A DNA stretch of 64,000 nucleotides, taken from contig VWZL01000593.1 of the NCBI GenBank assembly GCA_013396915.1, positions 318,777-382,776 on the forward strand, in the 5' to 3' direction. How positions within the stretch are numbered: position 1 is the first letter of the stretch; each line of letters begins with the position of its first letter. The position numbers and the translations under genes were made by a program. The notes under the pieces are model-generated. The model was given only the letters and a program-made list of their open reading frames with translations. It had not been told where the DNA came from and ran no database searches. Positions 14,027 through 26,181 of this stretch are shown one piece after another. Source of the DNA: Stercorarius parasiticus (Eukaryota; Chordata; Aves; Charadriiformes; Stercorariidae).

Positions 14027-15677
14027 AAAATGCAAACGCTTACTGTCTTCCATGGTCATCTTTAAAAAAGAAAGATAATGCATAACATGTTCAACAAGAT
14101 GGTTTTCTTTCCAAAGTTAAAGCTTTCTCAAATGCCGAGGGGAAAAAAACCCTCAACCACCACACTGTGATAATGTACTTTGTTTAAAAAAAAAAAACAA
14201 CCTGTGTCACCATTTTTACATGAAACCTTGTAAGACAGATGTTCGACCCCAGGGCCAAGTTTTTGCCTAAGCAAACTCTCTTGGGGAGCTGCAAGAGCAA
14301 ACATCAGAAAGACAAAGCAGTCACCTTATAGGATGCCTATAAACTGGTGATGACTCTGAGATGAAGGAGGAGACAGAAGGGCACTGTGGTAAGCCTGGGA
14401 CTAAAAGTTAAGAGGGTGGTGACTGGCAAGGTAAGAAGACTTAAGTGGCAAGCCACAGGAGGAAAATCGAATATTGAACTGGGATCTCTAAGAGGCCCCA
14501 CCATGACTAGCGAGAGATTCAGCTGGGACAGGACCTCAACTTTGTTATGTTTTGAGGTAGATCACATTCAGCCCATTCCTTATAATGAGTTTCCCATAAA
14601 GACCCAGAAAAACTTTTAAACTCAAAAAGGTAAGTTTTACTAGACTATAACCTGAAGTAGTTGGGTTTTAAAATACAGAAAACTCAAAATGACTCAACAG
14701 GACAGCATAGAAATTAAAAAGGCTGATGAACATTTTGATGTAGAAGCTGGGAGTGAGTAACTGCTGAGGAGCCTGAAACCAGAGGCAGAGGGCGATGGCT
14801 GGGATCATTGGAGGGAAGACTGTGGCTTGTCCGGACTCAGGGAAGATTCCAGAGGATTGACTGCTGGAAGAGGAGGGCGAGCTGGGATTGTGTGGGGTGG
14901 CTGGAGAAAGAGAGAGAAATAGAACAAATTCGATCAGAGGGCAGAGAAAGGTGCTGGCTGGGTGACGAGCAGTGGAAATGCATATTCTTGCATGCCACAC
15001 TCCCCTTCAGAGCCCAGGTGGGGTTCCTGAGGTTTCCCTTCCTCCTTCATCTGTAAATGCCCACTGCATCTCCAGTCCAGGTCCACCTGGAGCGTGACAG
15101 CCCTTGCTATCTGTTACCCCTGTTGCTTCAGCTAGCAGTGAGGTGGATTTCAGTCTCCTTAGTGATGCTCATGATTTTCAGTATAATGCTTCACAATATA
15201 ATGCTTTCTCTTTTACTTTGCTTTCTTGTTGCCTTTCTATATACACGGGAAATTATACATCCAAAATTACTTTAAAAGAACATGCTTAAAGTCATCAAGT
15301 GAAGTGTTCATAAAGTGGAAAACTCCAGATTTAAACTTACATGCACAGTCTTATTTTGGATCCTTAATTACAAGGAATACTTGTTTTCCTGAAGGTGCCT
15401 GTCTGCCTTCTGTGGGGAACAGACTGGACTCTGCTCAGGAGATAATCTGGGGCTGTCTAGAGATAAGAAATAAGGGAAGCTGTTGTCCTCTGAGCCCAAG
15501 ATTCATTTGTTGCAGAAGCAAGAAGATAGTGTACCAAATGAGACCAGGGAAGTGGAGTGATAAAAAGGATGGGCTCATAGTTAAATCCATGGAAAGCTGC
15601 CTTGGAGGGCTGGATTCTGCCCCACTTCTGATGGAAATCTCCTCTGTGATGTTAAACAAGTCATTTCCTGCACATGT
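14027..15677. other. Intronic DNA between two CR1 copies, with long unexplained ORFs
   Basis: From about 14350 to 15060 the plus strand is purine-rich (many GGAGG/GAGAG runs). A 199-codon plus ORF starts at 15226 and runs into the antisense CR1, while a 161-codon minus ORF (15435-15920) overlaps it. Neither protein is recognisable. Confidence 0.5.
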
Positions 15678-15775
15678 CATAGAATCCCACAATGGTTTGG
15701 GTTGGAAGGGACCTCTAAACATCATCCAGTCCACCCCACCTGCCGTGGGCAGGGACATTCCTGCCTGCTTTGAGC
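15678..15775 (-). mobile_element. Short CR1 LINE 3' end, antisense
   Basis: CATAGAATCCCACAATGG, TTTGGGTTGGAAGGGACC and CCGTGGGCAGGGACATTCC are the reverse complement of the CR1 3' terminus. Only about 100 bases remain. The right edge is approximate. Confidence 0.85.
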
Positions 15776-18700
15776 TCTTTGGTTCACAGGTCTCTGGCTG
15801 GAGATGCAGACTTGATTTGTGGTAGATTTGAGGTAGAACTGAAGTCACAGGGAGCTCTTCCTTGCATGTAGGAAGTGATGCAAACTGGAAAATTAGATAA
15901 CATCTCAGGCTAGACATCAAAATTTGTAGGTAATCTTAAATTTAACTGTATTGCTTCCCATTTCTTCACCTCTGAAACGGGAGTTATTAACCTCCCTTTT
16001 TCTTGGAAGGGTGTTTTTAAAACACAGTAATTTTTCTGAAAGAAAAGGGTAGCCACTAAGAAAAATAGCAATTCTATCTTTTGGGTGCAGTGTGAGCTGT
16101 GTTTGGTAGTTCTATGATGGGACAGCACATTGAACAAGAAGGAAAACCCAAGGTATGGCAGAGTTGCTGATCAGATGAGCACTGCTTTTTCTGTCTACTG
16201 AATTAGTAGCCATTTTGTGAAGAAATAGCCAAGGGGACTAAGTTAAGGCTTATAAGAGTTCCAGTTTTTTACATTTTGAGTACAGGGCATTTATTGTTCT
16301 TCCAGCATCCTCTAGGAAGTCTCATGTGTTATGTGCAGATGTATGGCTATATTGATTATATAGAAAAATATATAATATACACTTTATAATTAATCTTTTG
16401 TCCTCTGACTTGAATTCAGTTTAAATTGTAGCTTATGCCCCTGTGTGTGTCTTTTCCCCTGGGATCTCCAGTATATGTTTTTTGTAACCATTTGTGTTCA
16501 TAACGAGACTCTAAGTTGTTTCAACTATCATATGGAGTTCTTCTATAGGCAGAAGATGCAAATGGGCTAAGCACTGCTGGGGATCCTATAGTAGCTGGCT
16601 AACTCTGAGAGAGGTCCCCCCAAGTTGTTGCAGAATTCAGTGTTGGTGTACGTAGAGCACTTTTGTGTGCTCTCCATGCGGTACTTAAGGGTCTACAGAT
16701 CTGATGAATCATTTTAATAAATCTATAAATATAAAAAAGCTATTATTAAAATAGAGTGTTCCTACAGGCTGTTACCATTTTGCCTTTGGGCTGTAAGAGT
16801 TATCGCACACAAAAAACGCGTTGTAAACAAGGCTAAAAATCAAGTATTTCAGAAAAGGTTAATGTAGTGATAATTAATGATTAAAAGGAAGACTTATGCT
16901 ATGCTGTTTTAAACATTTGCCATTTCAAAGAGTTTGCAGCTTTAGCCTTAATACACCCCCAGAATATTTCCTCTTTAAATTTGGCTTTGCCCCCAGAAAT
17001 AATTCCGCTTCTTGAAACTGAAAACTGCAGTGACAGCTCTTCTGCATGTTAAGACGTCACTACTTAAAATCTGATATTTCATATCCCTGCAGGCTCAGAA
17101 ACTGGAGCTTTGTATCACTGCAGAGGGTTGATCTCCAGCTGCCTAATTGTTCTGTGCAGCTGCTTCTTTCAAATCCTGTAAGGACCTGATGCATCAAAGT
17201 TGACATTATCAATTTCTGGCATGAAAAGCTTTCATAAGATTTATACATATATTTGGCTTTATGCTTTCAAAGCTTGAGCCATATAGAGTTGGGCACATAA
17301 GGACTATAAAAGAAATCATTCTTTGAAAACCAAAACTCTAAAATATTTTTAGTTGTTCTCATAATATGTCTTCATTCAGGAAAGAAAGACACAGCTACAG
17401 AAGATTTGGGCCGGTGAAAGCTTACACCCTCTGACATTCATTATGTGCTTTTGGCAGTATAATGTAATACAATATGGTGTTGGCTACAAAATATGTTTCT
17501 TGCACAGCTGCCCTTTGCATTCAGTTACTTGATTTCAATAATAATGAAAAGTACCCCATCCAAAGTAGTTTCATAACACACTGTAAACAATATAATTTGA
17601 TCTCAGCAGCATTAAGATGGCCAATTAAACAGAAAGTCAAGCAACCAGCCACCTGCCAAATCCCTTCACTGTCCCTCCATCATCAAGAAAGCTCACCCGG
17701 GGCTCAGGCTTGCCCAGGGTCTTTCAGAGAAGGTGAAAGCCCAGAAGGTCACCCCAAGGAGCTGCCAGGAGCACCCCGACCTGGTCCCGCAGCGGGTGCC
17801 GCTAGAGGCGACCAGCTGCCGACAACTGAGTCAGTGCTACTGCGTTTAGTATCTGCCGAAGTTGTTGAGTTTTGACAGATCTGACAACACTAATCATGTG
17901 TTTGGTGTTAAAAGCTTGGGATTTGACATAATGATAGACCTGCGTGTCTCAACTGAAGGGTTTAAAGCTGCTTTGAAATGACAAAGGATGACATCTTCAT
18001 GGATTTTATGACAGCCAAATGGTATCATACGTTCTTCCTTGTTTTTCTGTGGAAATTGAATATCTAGACCAAGTCCTATCATTAAAATATTTTTCCTCAG
18101 ATAACTGTCACATTAACCTTGAATGCAATTAATAAAGGATTCATTTTCTGCAGAAAAACAAAACACACTTATGGCATCATAGTGTTGTACTTTTAATTCG
18201 TTTAAAAATTATTCCAGATTTTAATCAGACAGGACAGAACAGTGTCACACCACAGAAGTAAGTGTGTCAGCATGCAAAATCTGACAGTTTTACAGTCATT
18301 TTTCAAATTCCTTCATTTTGGTCTCATCCTCTCATTACATAGTATACAGATGGATCCTCAGGTCATAAAAAGCATTGACACGTCTCCATAGCAAACAACA
18401 ACGTGCAAAGGTAGACCTTTGCATACACCTTGCCGTAGGTTATCCACATTGTATCCCTGATTCACTTAATTGCTCCTAAAGTTTTTTTAGGAAGGTATAT
18501 AAGAAGACTTTGAGTTTGCCTTTGAAAGAATAACTAAATCAGTTCCACGTCCTACAACCCAAACAAATAAATTTATACTGAAAATCCCGTTGGAGCTTAA
18601 ACCTTCATATTGATTTAGAAATGCCTAGAAGCCTGAAGTGGGTTGGAATTTCTGTGTTTCAGTCATAAATGTAAATGTAAGATTTGGGGTTTGGCTGTCT

Positions 18701-19391
18701 TGTCTGAGAGGAAACCCACCAATGGCCACTAAGTGACATTGTTTTGAATGATAAGCAGGTGCTTTTTGTGTGAAGTTTTGCTGAGATTAGGAGTAAAAAA
18801 GTTAAAGGGCCAGATTTTCCAAAGCATCTCAACTAGTTTACAAGCAACTGATAAATTGCTGCAACTTGTAAGGTTTGTCATTCATCTTGTTCTACTGATG
18901 GCTTGGAAAAATAATAAGCCGATTATGCTTGTCATTTGTTACCTTAAACTGTGATGGATGATTTTTGCTAGCATTAATTTTAATATTTTAAGGAGATTTT
19001 TCTTCTGTCTGTAGTTAGTTACACCATTGTGACATTTATGTTCTCCATGAATTCTCTAACTGGGAGGGTTGGGGATTTTTAATAGAGTTAGGTAATTAAA
19101 TAGGGCTTTATAGTTTCTTTTATAAGTATCACTAGGTGTTTTGAAATCCATTTAATTAAAACATTTTACTAATTCCCTCTTCTTTGTCTATACTCCTCTT
19201 CGTCTATACAACCGCTACTCGATAAAGTGAAAATCTTAGACTGTACCCATACATACATCAGAAGATAATTGCACCTGTAATAGGTTTAACTCAAAAATTA
19301 CTCCATAAACATTTTCAGTCAACCTCTTTAGTGGGAAATATGTGGGAAAAAAGCCATAGGGTGATTTCTGAAATGGTACTTTCTTGCCAAT
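15776..19391. other. DLGAP1 intronic DNA with one GC-rich patch
   Basis: Mostly AT-rich, with a TA-rich stretch near 16355-16400. At about 17690-17830 a GC-rich patch with several CpGs interrupts it. No exon or transposon was recognised. Confidence 0.55.
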
Positions 19392-19820
19392 TGTGCTGGT
19401 TTGTGGTGGGGTAGAGTTAATTTTCTTCATAGTAGCGAGTACGGGGCTATGTTTTGGATTTGTGCTGGAAACAGTGTTGATAATACAGAGATGTTTTCCT
19501 TATTGCTGAGCAGTGCTTACACAGAGTCAAGGCCTTTTCTGCTCCTCACCCCACCCCACCAGTGAGTAGGCTGGGGGTGCACAAGATGTTGGGAGGGGAC
19601 ACAGCTGAGACAGCTGACCACAGGGATATTCCAATGGGATTATTCCCATGTTTTGCTTTGGTTGTGTGTGTGGCTTTTGCTTTACCTATTAAACTGTCTT
19701 TATCTCAACCCACGAGTTTTCTCACTTTCGCTGTTCCAATTCTCCCCCCCATCCCAACCCGGGGGAAGTGAGCGAGCAACTGTATGGTGCCAAGTTGCCA
19801 GCTAGGGTTAAACCACGATG
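19392..19820 (+). mobile_element. Solo LTR of an avian endogenous retrovirus, internally deleted
   Basis: The sequence starts TGTGCTGGTTTGTGG, runs through GTTAATTTTCTTCATAGTAG and the GC-rich CTGCTCCTCACCCCACCCC block, then GCTTTTGCTTTACCTATTAA and CTGTCTTTATCTCAACCCAC, and ends GGTTAAACCACGAT. This order matches a common bird LTR family (TguLTR5-like, from memory). The usual promoter section between the 'gggatattcca' block and the 'tgttttgctttg' block is missing, so about 150-200 bases appear deleted. The expected CA end is mutated and no target duplication is evident, so it is an old copy. No retroviral genes flank it. Confidence 0.8.
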
Positions 19821-19984
19821 AAAAAAAGATTCATTTCTTTTCCTCAGCAGAACGTTATTATTTCCCGAAGAATTCAGTGTTCTACATTTATGGTTTCAAA
19901 TACCCTATTTCTTTACTTTTATGATAAATCTTCATGATTTTATTCACCCCTTTAAAACTAATTATGATAATACTCAACGTTGAT

Positions 19985-20135
19985 ATTGTATTTTTCATCC
20001 TTGAAACAATCCATGAATGAGAAAAGTAAGGATTAGTAGCCCCATATCACTGATGAGAAAGCTGAGATAAAAAGGGAATTAGAGCCTGAATTTTAATCTG
20101 GATATTCTGATTCCAGTCTTGTAAGTGCTGATAAC
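19985..20135 (-). mobile_element. MIR-like SINE, antisense
   Basis: GGATTAGTAGCCCCATATCA, CTGATGAGAAAGCTGAGATA and GATATTCTGATTCCAG follow the order of reverse-complement MIR ('tatccccattttacagatgag', 'gaaactgaggc', 'tctgactccag'). It is diverged and starts just right of the solo LTR. Confidence 0.68.
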
Positions 20136-20603
20136 ATTAAGCTTCTCATCTGAATACTAAAGTTTTCTTCTTCTCATAGTAATAGCATATACGCAGTGGG
20201 TTTACACTGGCTTCTATTTTAATTCCTGTTCATTTAATCTCATTTCAATTAAGAATTAAGATGAAAGAAAAATAGTATTAATTAGAACTATTAGTACTTA
20301 CCTCAATAATTTGTTTTTCAATCAACAAACATTAAAGCAGTGATTTAGGAGTGATTATGCTGATTTTAAGAGTTCAGAAACTGAACAGGGCAGCATATTT
20401 CATAACTTAAAAGTTGCGTTCTTCTAATCAATACATCGCTAATGAAGTTTGGCGAAGTGTTTACTTAACTAAGCTTTGGCAAATGCGAGTTGTTTGTCAT
20501 CACCTAGATGAGGACTAAAGAGAGAACAAGTGTGCTCCCTGTGACAGCTGGACTTCTAATCCCTCTTATGAGAGGAACGGAGATGAGGTTACTTCTTTTT
20601 TAT

Positions 20604-20617
20604 ATGCATCGATGCAT
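20604..20617. repeat. 14-bp perfect palindrome ATGCATCGATGCAT
   Basis: The sequence is fully self-complementary, and another CTGCATG follows at once. ATGCAT-type words resemble POU-protein sites, but no functional evidence is visible. Confidence 0.9.
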
Positions 20618-23077
20618 CTGCATGAAAAAATTTGTTTAGTGTTTTCCTAGGAGTCTTATTTGAAGCCTTGGTGGTTTACCTCATTTTTTTCTGCTCACCA
20701 CATTAAAACTGCTTCCTTTTAACAGGTGTTTGTCGTTGATGTTCAGAATCTAAAACTTCATACAAGCACTCAAGTTACCCAAGTGTTTTGCATCTATCTG
20801 GAGTTTCTGGACTTTCGTGTGAGATGGGAAGATTAGCACTTATAGTTGATAAGTTAACTTTATTTCCTAAAAATGGATTAAATACTTGAGTTTCTTATTT
20901 TTTGCAACACAAATGTTTGCACTCATGAGAAAATTCAGCTGACTTAATTTTGGCAAATCAAGGAAATAAATGACAAAAACAGCTGTAAGGAAATTAATAT
21001 TTGGCTAGTTTGCTTGGAGTACAGTGAATTTCTCAGGGAGAGTAGAGTTTCTCTCTGCTAGAACCATTAATTTTGCTGATTTACTGTAAACATTTGAAAT
21101 GGCATAAGAGAGCCTAATTTCCTCCCTTTCTTTTAGAAATAGTACTGCTTGATTCCCACGTGCAGCCCACTTCAGCTTGGAGTGTTTATCAGTACTATTT
21201 ATTGTTCTTGTTATGCCTGGGTGCCAGTCTTTGAGCTACAACACATGTGCTACTGCAGCTCACTGCAAAGAAGGACCTGCGGGTCTGCGGGGCATCCCTA
21301 AACCTCCAACAAGGTTCAAAGCCGCTTAGGCTGAGAGACCACCAAGACCCCTTCCCTCACACTCTTGAAGCTGGGGAGTTTTCATTCAGGTTGTGACTCA
21401 TGAAGAATAGGTTATAATCTGAATGAAGTAAGTGCAAGGTTATTTTGATTTTGTACGAGGATGAGAGTTTCACAGAACTTCAGGAGAAACTTTAAGCCTC
21501 TTGTAGTCACAAGATTAAAAGACCAACACTGTAAAACATTAACTCTGAATGCCAGAGAGCTGTTCTCTTTAGCTCAGGTGTATTTATCCATCATCCCCTG
21601 GGCAGCTGCCATGAGTCAGCAGCTGACCCACAGCCCATGGCTGATTTCTCTCTCTGACTGGTGCACCAGGAAAGGGGAGGACAATGTGGCTGTGTAGGAC
21701 AGACCAACACAGAGGGGTTGGGGATGGGTCACCCCTGTGCCCAAGGACGGTGGGGAGCACCTCCTCACAAGGCTAAAAGGAATAAAACACCCCTAGACCT
21801 CAGGAGTACAACCAGGATCTGTCCTGCTGGCAGCAGACCCTGCCCTCCCTGAAAAGCAAGCCTGGAGAAATTTCTGTGCTGGGTCTTACGGGGAGCGAGC
21901 GAGGGAAGCTGGCTGGGCTTGGACAGACAAGACGAGGTGGTCGGATCAGCAGGTTGTGCTGTTGTATCATTGGAAGCTGTAGCTCAGCACTCCTCCTAGC
22001 TTGCTACAAATTCCTTATGGCAACGTGCACGTTTGTCAGCAAATAAAATGGCTTTTTTGAACTCTTAGGCTAATATTTGTCATGTCCTGCAATTAAGGCA
22101 GTTTATGTCATTTATGTTTGACCTGATGACACTCATTACAGTCATCACCTATTGTCACGATTAGATCATTTTAAAAAACATGCTGATCTGATGAAGCAGT
22201 TCTGGTCTCAGCCTCCACCTCTGTTTTAAGGTGGCAATAGCTAAAAACTTTTAATCTTGTTATAATGAAACTTTGAGTAGCCAGTAGCATGCTTGTAAAT
22301 GGAACCAGGAACAAGTGCTAAGGGGCTTGATTATTACTGCTGAGGTGGGAATTTTTCTTTTACTAGCTTATTTTAGTAGGCCAGGAGGAGATATTTTTAA
22401 ATGATTCTAGACAACTAGATCTTTCTTGTCTAATTCTCTGTTCTACAACCCAAATAGAAGGTGTTGTTTCACTTGTTTCCTGTTAACTCTCCCAGAAATG
22501 CTGTGCCTCTGTCTTGACCAAACAAAAAGTAGGCACGCTACTGTTTTGCTGGGCAACTAGAAACCGTTTATTTATTTTGTTGACCCAGTTCCAGCCAAGC
22601 AGTGAATCTGGAATATGAAATAAAAAATCAGACTGTCTTGGTCAAAAACAGAAGAATCAGGTTTTCTGTAATATTTAGTTGCCAGCGCCCAGAAAATGAA
22701 TATGAATAATTTCCAAAAGAAAAGCTTTCAAGAGCATATGTGATTTTGAGGATTACCACGCGCAAAAGGATTATTATCTGAGAGACAAAGGGGCTAAGAG
22801 ATTACAGCACATTAAGGGGGAGTTGTTTTACATCAAAGGTGTAGTATGGTTATTCACTGTATAATACAAGGAATTGGCCAGGGAGCCTTCTGCCACAGGG
22901 CTATTTGTAACAAATAGAGAGCCAGACAGTCAGGATTTAGTATGAGCTTTCAAGCTCTTTTAACTTTTCTGATTTCAGCTCAATACGACAGTGTTTGAAA
23001 TATGCAAAGCTGTTTGCATTCAGAAGCGAATTAACAGCAACAATAATCAGCTTACAGATTCCTCTTCTATGGTATGC

Positions 23078-23106
23078 TGAAGAAAAAAAGGAAAAAAAAA
23101 AAAAAC
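23078..23106. repeat. A-rich simple repeat
   Basis: GAAGAAAAAAAGG followed by a long A run. The lysine-rich start of the ORF at 23074 is due to this tract. Confidence 0.9.
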
Positions 23107-24745
23107 CTCCAGGCATTTAGGTCAAATATAAAAAGCCTGTGGGCTGGTTGGAGAGAGCACCCAGCTGAACGATCACATGATTCTTTGGAAGTAATTTCAA
23201 TTAAACTGCCCAGCAAAATAGCCTCTTTGGCAAAAGGCATACCTCAAACATTTAGTTTCCTTCATCTTGTCTTGCAGATTTGTTTTCATCAACCGATTGC
23301 AGCAAAAATCTGGAAAAAAAAAAACACAACAACTTTATTGGGTGTTTAGTTATAAATTATCGTGTGATACATTTTTAACATAAAAAGTTTATATATTCTT
23401 GTAAATTTTGCATTAAAAAAATTTACAGTCAGCGCTAGTATGGTAATACGTAGGTAAGGTCTAACCCGAAGGACAGGAGCTTAATTCCCTTGCATCCCAT
23501 TTTGCTTCCTCTGCCAGCAGATATAGCTTGAAACTCACTTGTAGGTCAGATTTGAGCCTTGAAGCTGTGACAGCATTCCTGTAAATAAGTTTGCAGCTGA
23601 ATGACAGTTCCACATTGTCTGTCCCAAGAGCAGAGCACAGCAATTCATTAACTCTGAACTATCATCCAGCCACTTGACATATCCCTATATGTATCCTGAC
23701 CCTCTTGGGACTGGGTTGGTAAGTTCCAGTATTCATCAAATAAAGCATGCAGACACATTGTAATAAGCCTACCGTTCGTGTAATTAAATAAATGCCGGGA
23801 GCATGTTAATGAGTCTTTGGCACTGTGAGCGGTTCGGCAGTGGCAGAGTTTGGCAATCCACTTTTGGTGATGAGGTGATTGATGTTCAACGTGCAGGCGT
23901 GAGCGCCTCTGCCATGGGCACACACTGTCCTTTCTGCCCAAAGCATAAAAAAACACCATCGACCAAGAAAAGAGGTTTTATAGTCCGTACAGCGCCTGGC
24001 AGGGTTCCCCAGGGCTGTGGCTGTGGCAGTAACAATAGCAGGCAGACACCAGAGGGAGTTATTGTTCCACTGGAGATCTGTCTAGGAAAGGAAAGCCTGA
24101 GGATACGGTACTTGTAAATAGCGTGACCGAGTTTTCTGAACAAAGAAAAAAGTTCAGATGACACGACTCTACGAAAATGTGAATGGTGAAACCATTCGTT
24201 CTAGTGATGTTTGAAAGAGTTTGCGTTCTTCACTGTTTTTGAGTGCTGACTCCAACGTACTGATTCTTTGTACCATGGAGTTCCTGCATAATACCCACTT
24301 ACCGTCCAGTAACTTCTTAAAATCTGTTTGCAGTACTAAAGGTTTACAGTCCAGTTTCCAGAGCCAGATGAGCAGGAAATAAGAAATAACCACTTTCACT
24401 TATTTATTAAATGAGTCTTTTCTCCTGGTGCATCCATACATGCCCTCCTTCTGTCAGAGTGCCAGTGTCTGAACTGATAAAGTCCTTGGACCGTGAGAAT
24501 CCTCATCCTGAGTTGTGCTGCATACTGGAAAGGGACCAGGATGCCACCATCTCCCTAGGTGCCCTGGTTTTCCATGGAAGCAAATTTGGACACACAAATA
24601 GGAAAGACGCAAGTGGGTTACCTACTCACTAGAAATGAGTTGCCCTTTCAGCAGCTGTACCTATATCTTGTGCCTGCTTAAAAGTCTGTTGTTCTTCTGC
24701 CCACAAAGTCTCAGCTGGTCTGGAGCAGAAAAAGTGAATACCCTG

Positions 24746-24782
24746 GGCTCTCCATACAGGGGCTCTCCATACAGAGGCTCTC
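24746..24782. repeat. 15-bp tandem repeat, about 2.5 copies
   Basis: GGCTCTCCATACAGG occurs at 24746 and (ending in A) 24761, and a third partial unit GGCTCTC begins at 24776. Confidence 0.9.
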
Positions 24783-25477
24783 GCAACTGCTCGTTTCAGT
24801 AACTGATTGAAAGAAAACACGCGGACAGCCCCAAGGTGAATCTATACCAGTATTTTTTAGAAAAACATTTGAACAAACAAACTGACCCAACTCCATTATG
24901 GTTCACACAATGCTGGGGCAGGTGGGAAGCATCTCCGGTTCACCACTGAACTTCCAAGACAATGAACTAAAACAGAGACTCACTCTCTGTTTTTTCCCTA
25001 CATGTAATTGATGCTTCTGCACTGACTGTTTTTAGTTTCTATTATTTACACAGTGCTTAACCTTCCACAACCACTACACTGAGGTTGACCTGTGGAATAT
25101 GAAGCGAAGATCAGCTCATTACACAGTCCAGCTGTCTCCTCGGCAGAAAAGACTTCAAAGTTCTCTTCTGTTCTCAAAAGGGTATTCTATAAAAATCATC
25201 CTTTCATTGATGAGTATCAAAGCAAATCCAGGCCGAGCCCAATGTTAAATTGTATACCCCTGGCTTTCACAACGCTGCCAAGGTGCCACAACAAAACTTT
25301 CTTTTTTTTTTTCCAGTTTTATTGCAGGTGTGTAAGATTTAATGGAGATGAGCCTATTCTCTTCTTAGGTGTGTCAGCTTTACAGAGCTCACCAGCACAA
25401 AAAGAGGATCTTGGCATTATTATAATGGTGAGCATAGAAGCCACTTCATAGAGTCAGGTGGATGACTTGCATTGTAG

Positions 25478-25495
25478 AGATCTTTTAAAAGATCT
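25478..25495. repeat. 18-bp perfect palindrome
   Basis: AGATCTTTTAAAAGATCT is its own reverse complement with no spacer. No element boundary or gene adjoins it. Confidence 0.95.
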
Positions 25496-26129
25496 GGGCG
25501 TTATTAAAGGTGGGTGTTTTAGTGTTGATTCAGTAAATCAGAACCATACACAAATTATCCACACAGTAAATCTTTTTCTTCCGATAGGTAAAAAAGAACC
25601 CTGAGAAAACAAGAGTCAAATTCTCATCTTAATTACACCAGTGTAAATGTAGAGGAGGAGAAATGTATTCAGGTATTTAATAATGTTTGTCGGTGCCTGG
25701 TAAAATTCACAGAAACCACTATGCAGACCAAATGTTTAAGTAGGTTTGGGTTTGTAAATCTTTTTAAATATCAGTATCTCTGTGACTTCAGGTCTGATTC
25801 CTTGGTTGCAAAGTAACACATTGCTCCTGCTTTTGAAGGTAAAAATCAGCATACAGATTTGAATTTTCCTGTAATATGGAGAGAAGTAAAGGTCATATAT
25901 ATAAAGGCCAACTTCAGCCTAGGAAAATAAATCTCCCTGGGCTGCTCTCATGGTCAGTGTAAAGACAGGGGCTCCTCCATGCACTTGAAGTTAGGCTGTA
26001 GTGACAGCGCTCTGTCTTCAGAAGCAATACCGTCATATGGTATCTCTGCCCCTACTGCACAGTGGATTGCCCTCTCCAACTTTGCTAATATGGCTATTTT
26101 TTGGAGCTGTGCTGTGAATCTGGCTTTTG

Positions 26130-26181
26130 AAAAAAGAAAAAAAAAAAAAAAGAGAGAGAGAAAGAGAGAGAAGGGAAAAAA
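26130..26181. repeat. A-rich / GA simple repeat
   Basis: A long A run passes into (GA)n and back into A-rich sequence. The lysine/glutamate-rich ORFs here (and their F/L-rich complements) are low-complexity artefacts. Confidence 0.95.
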
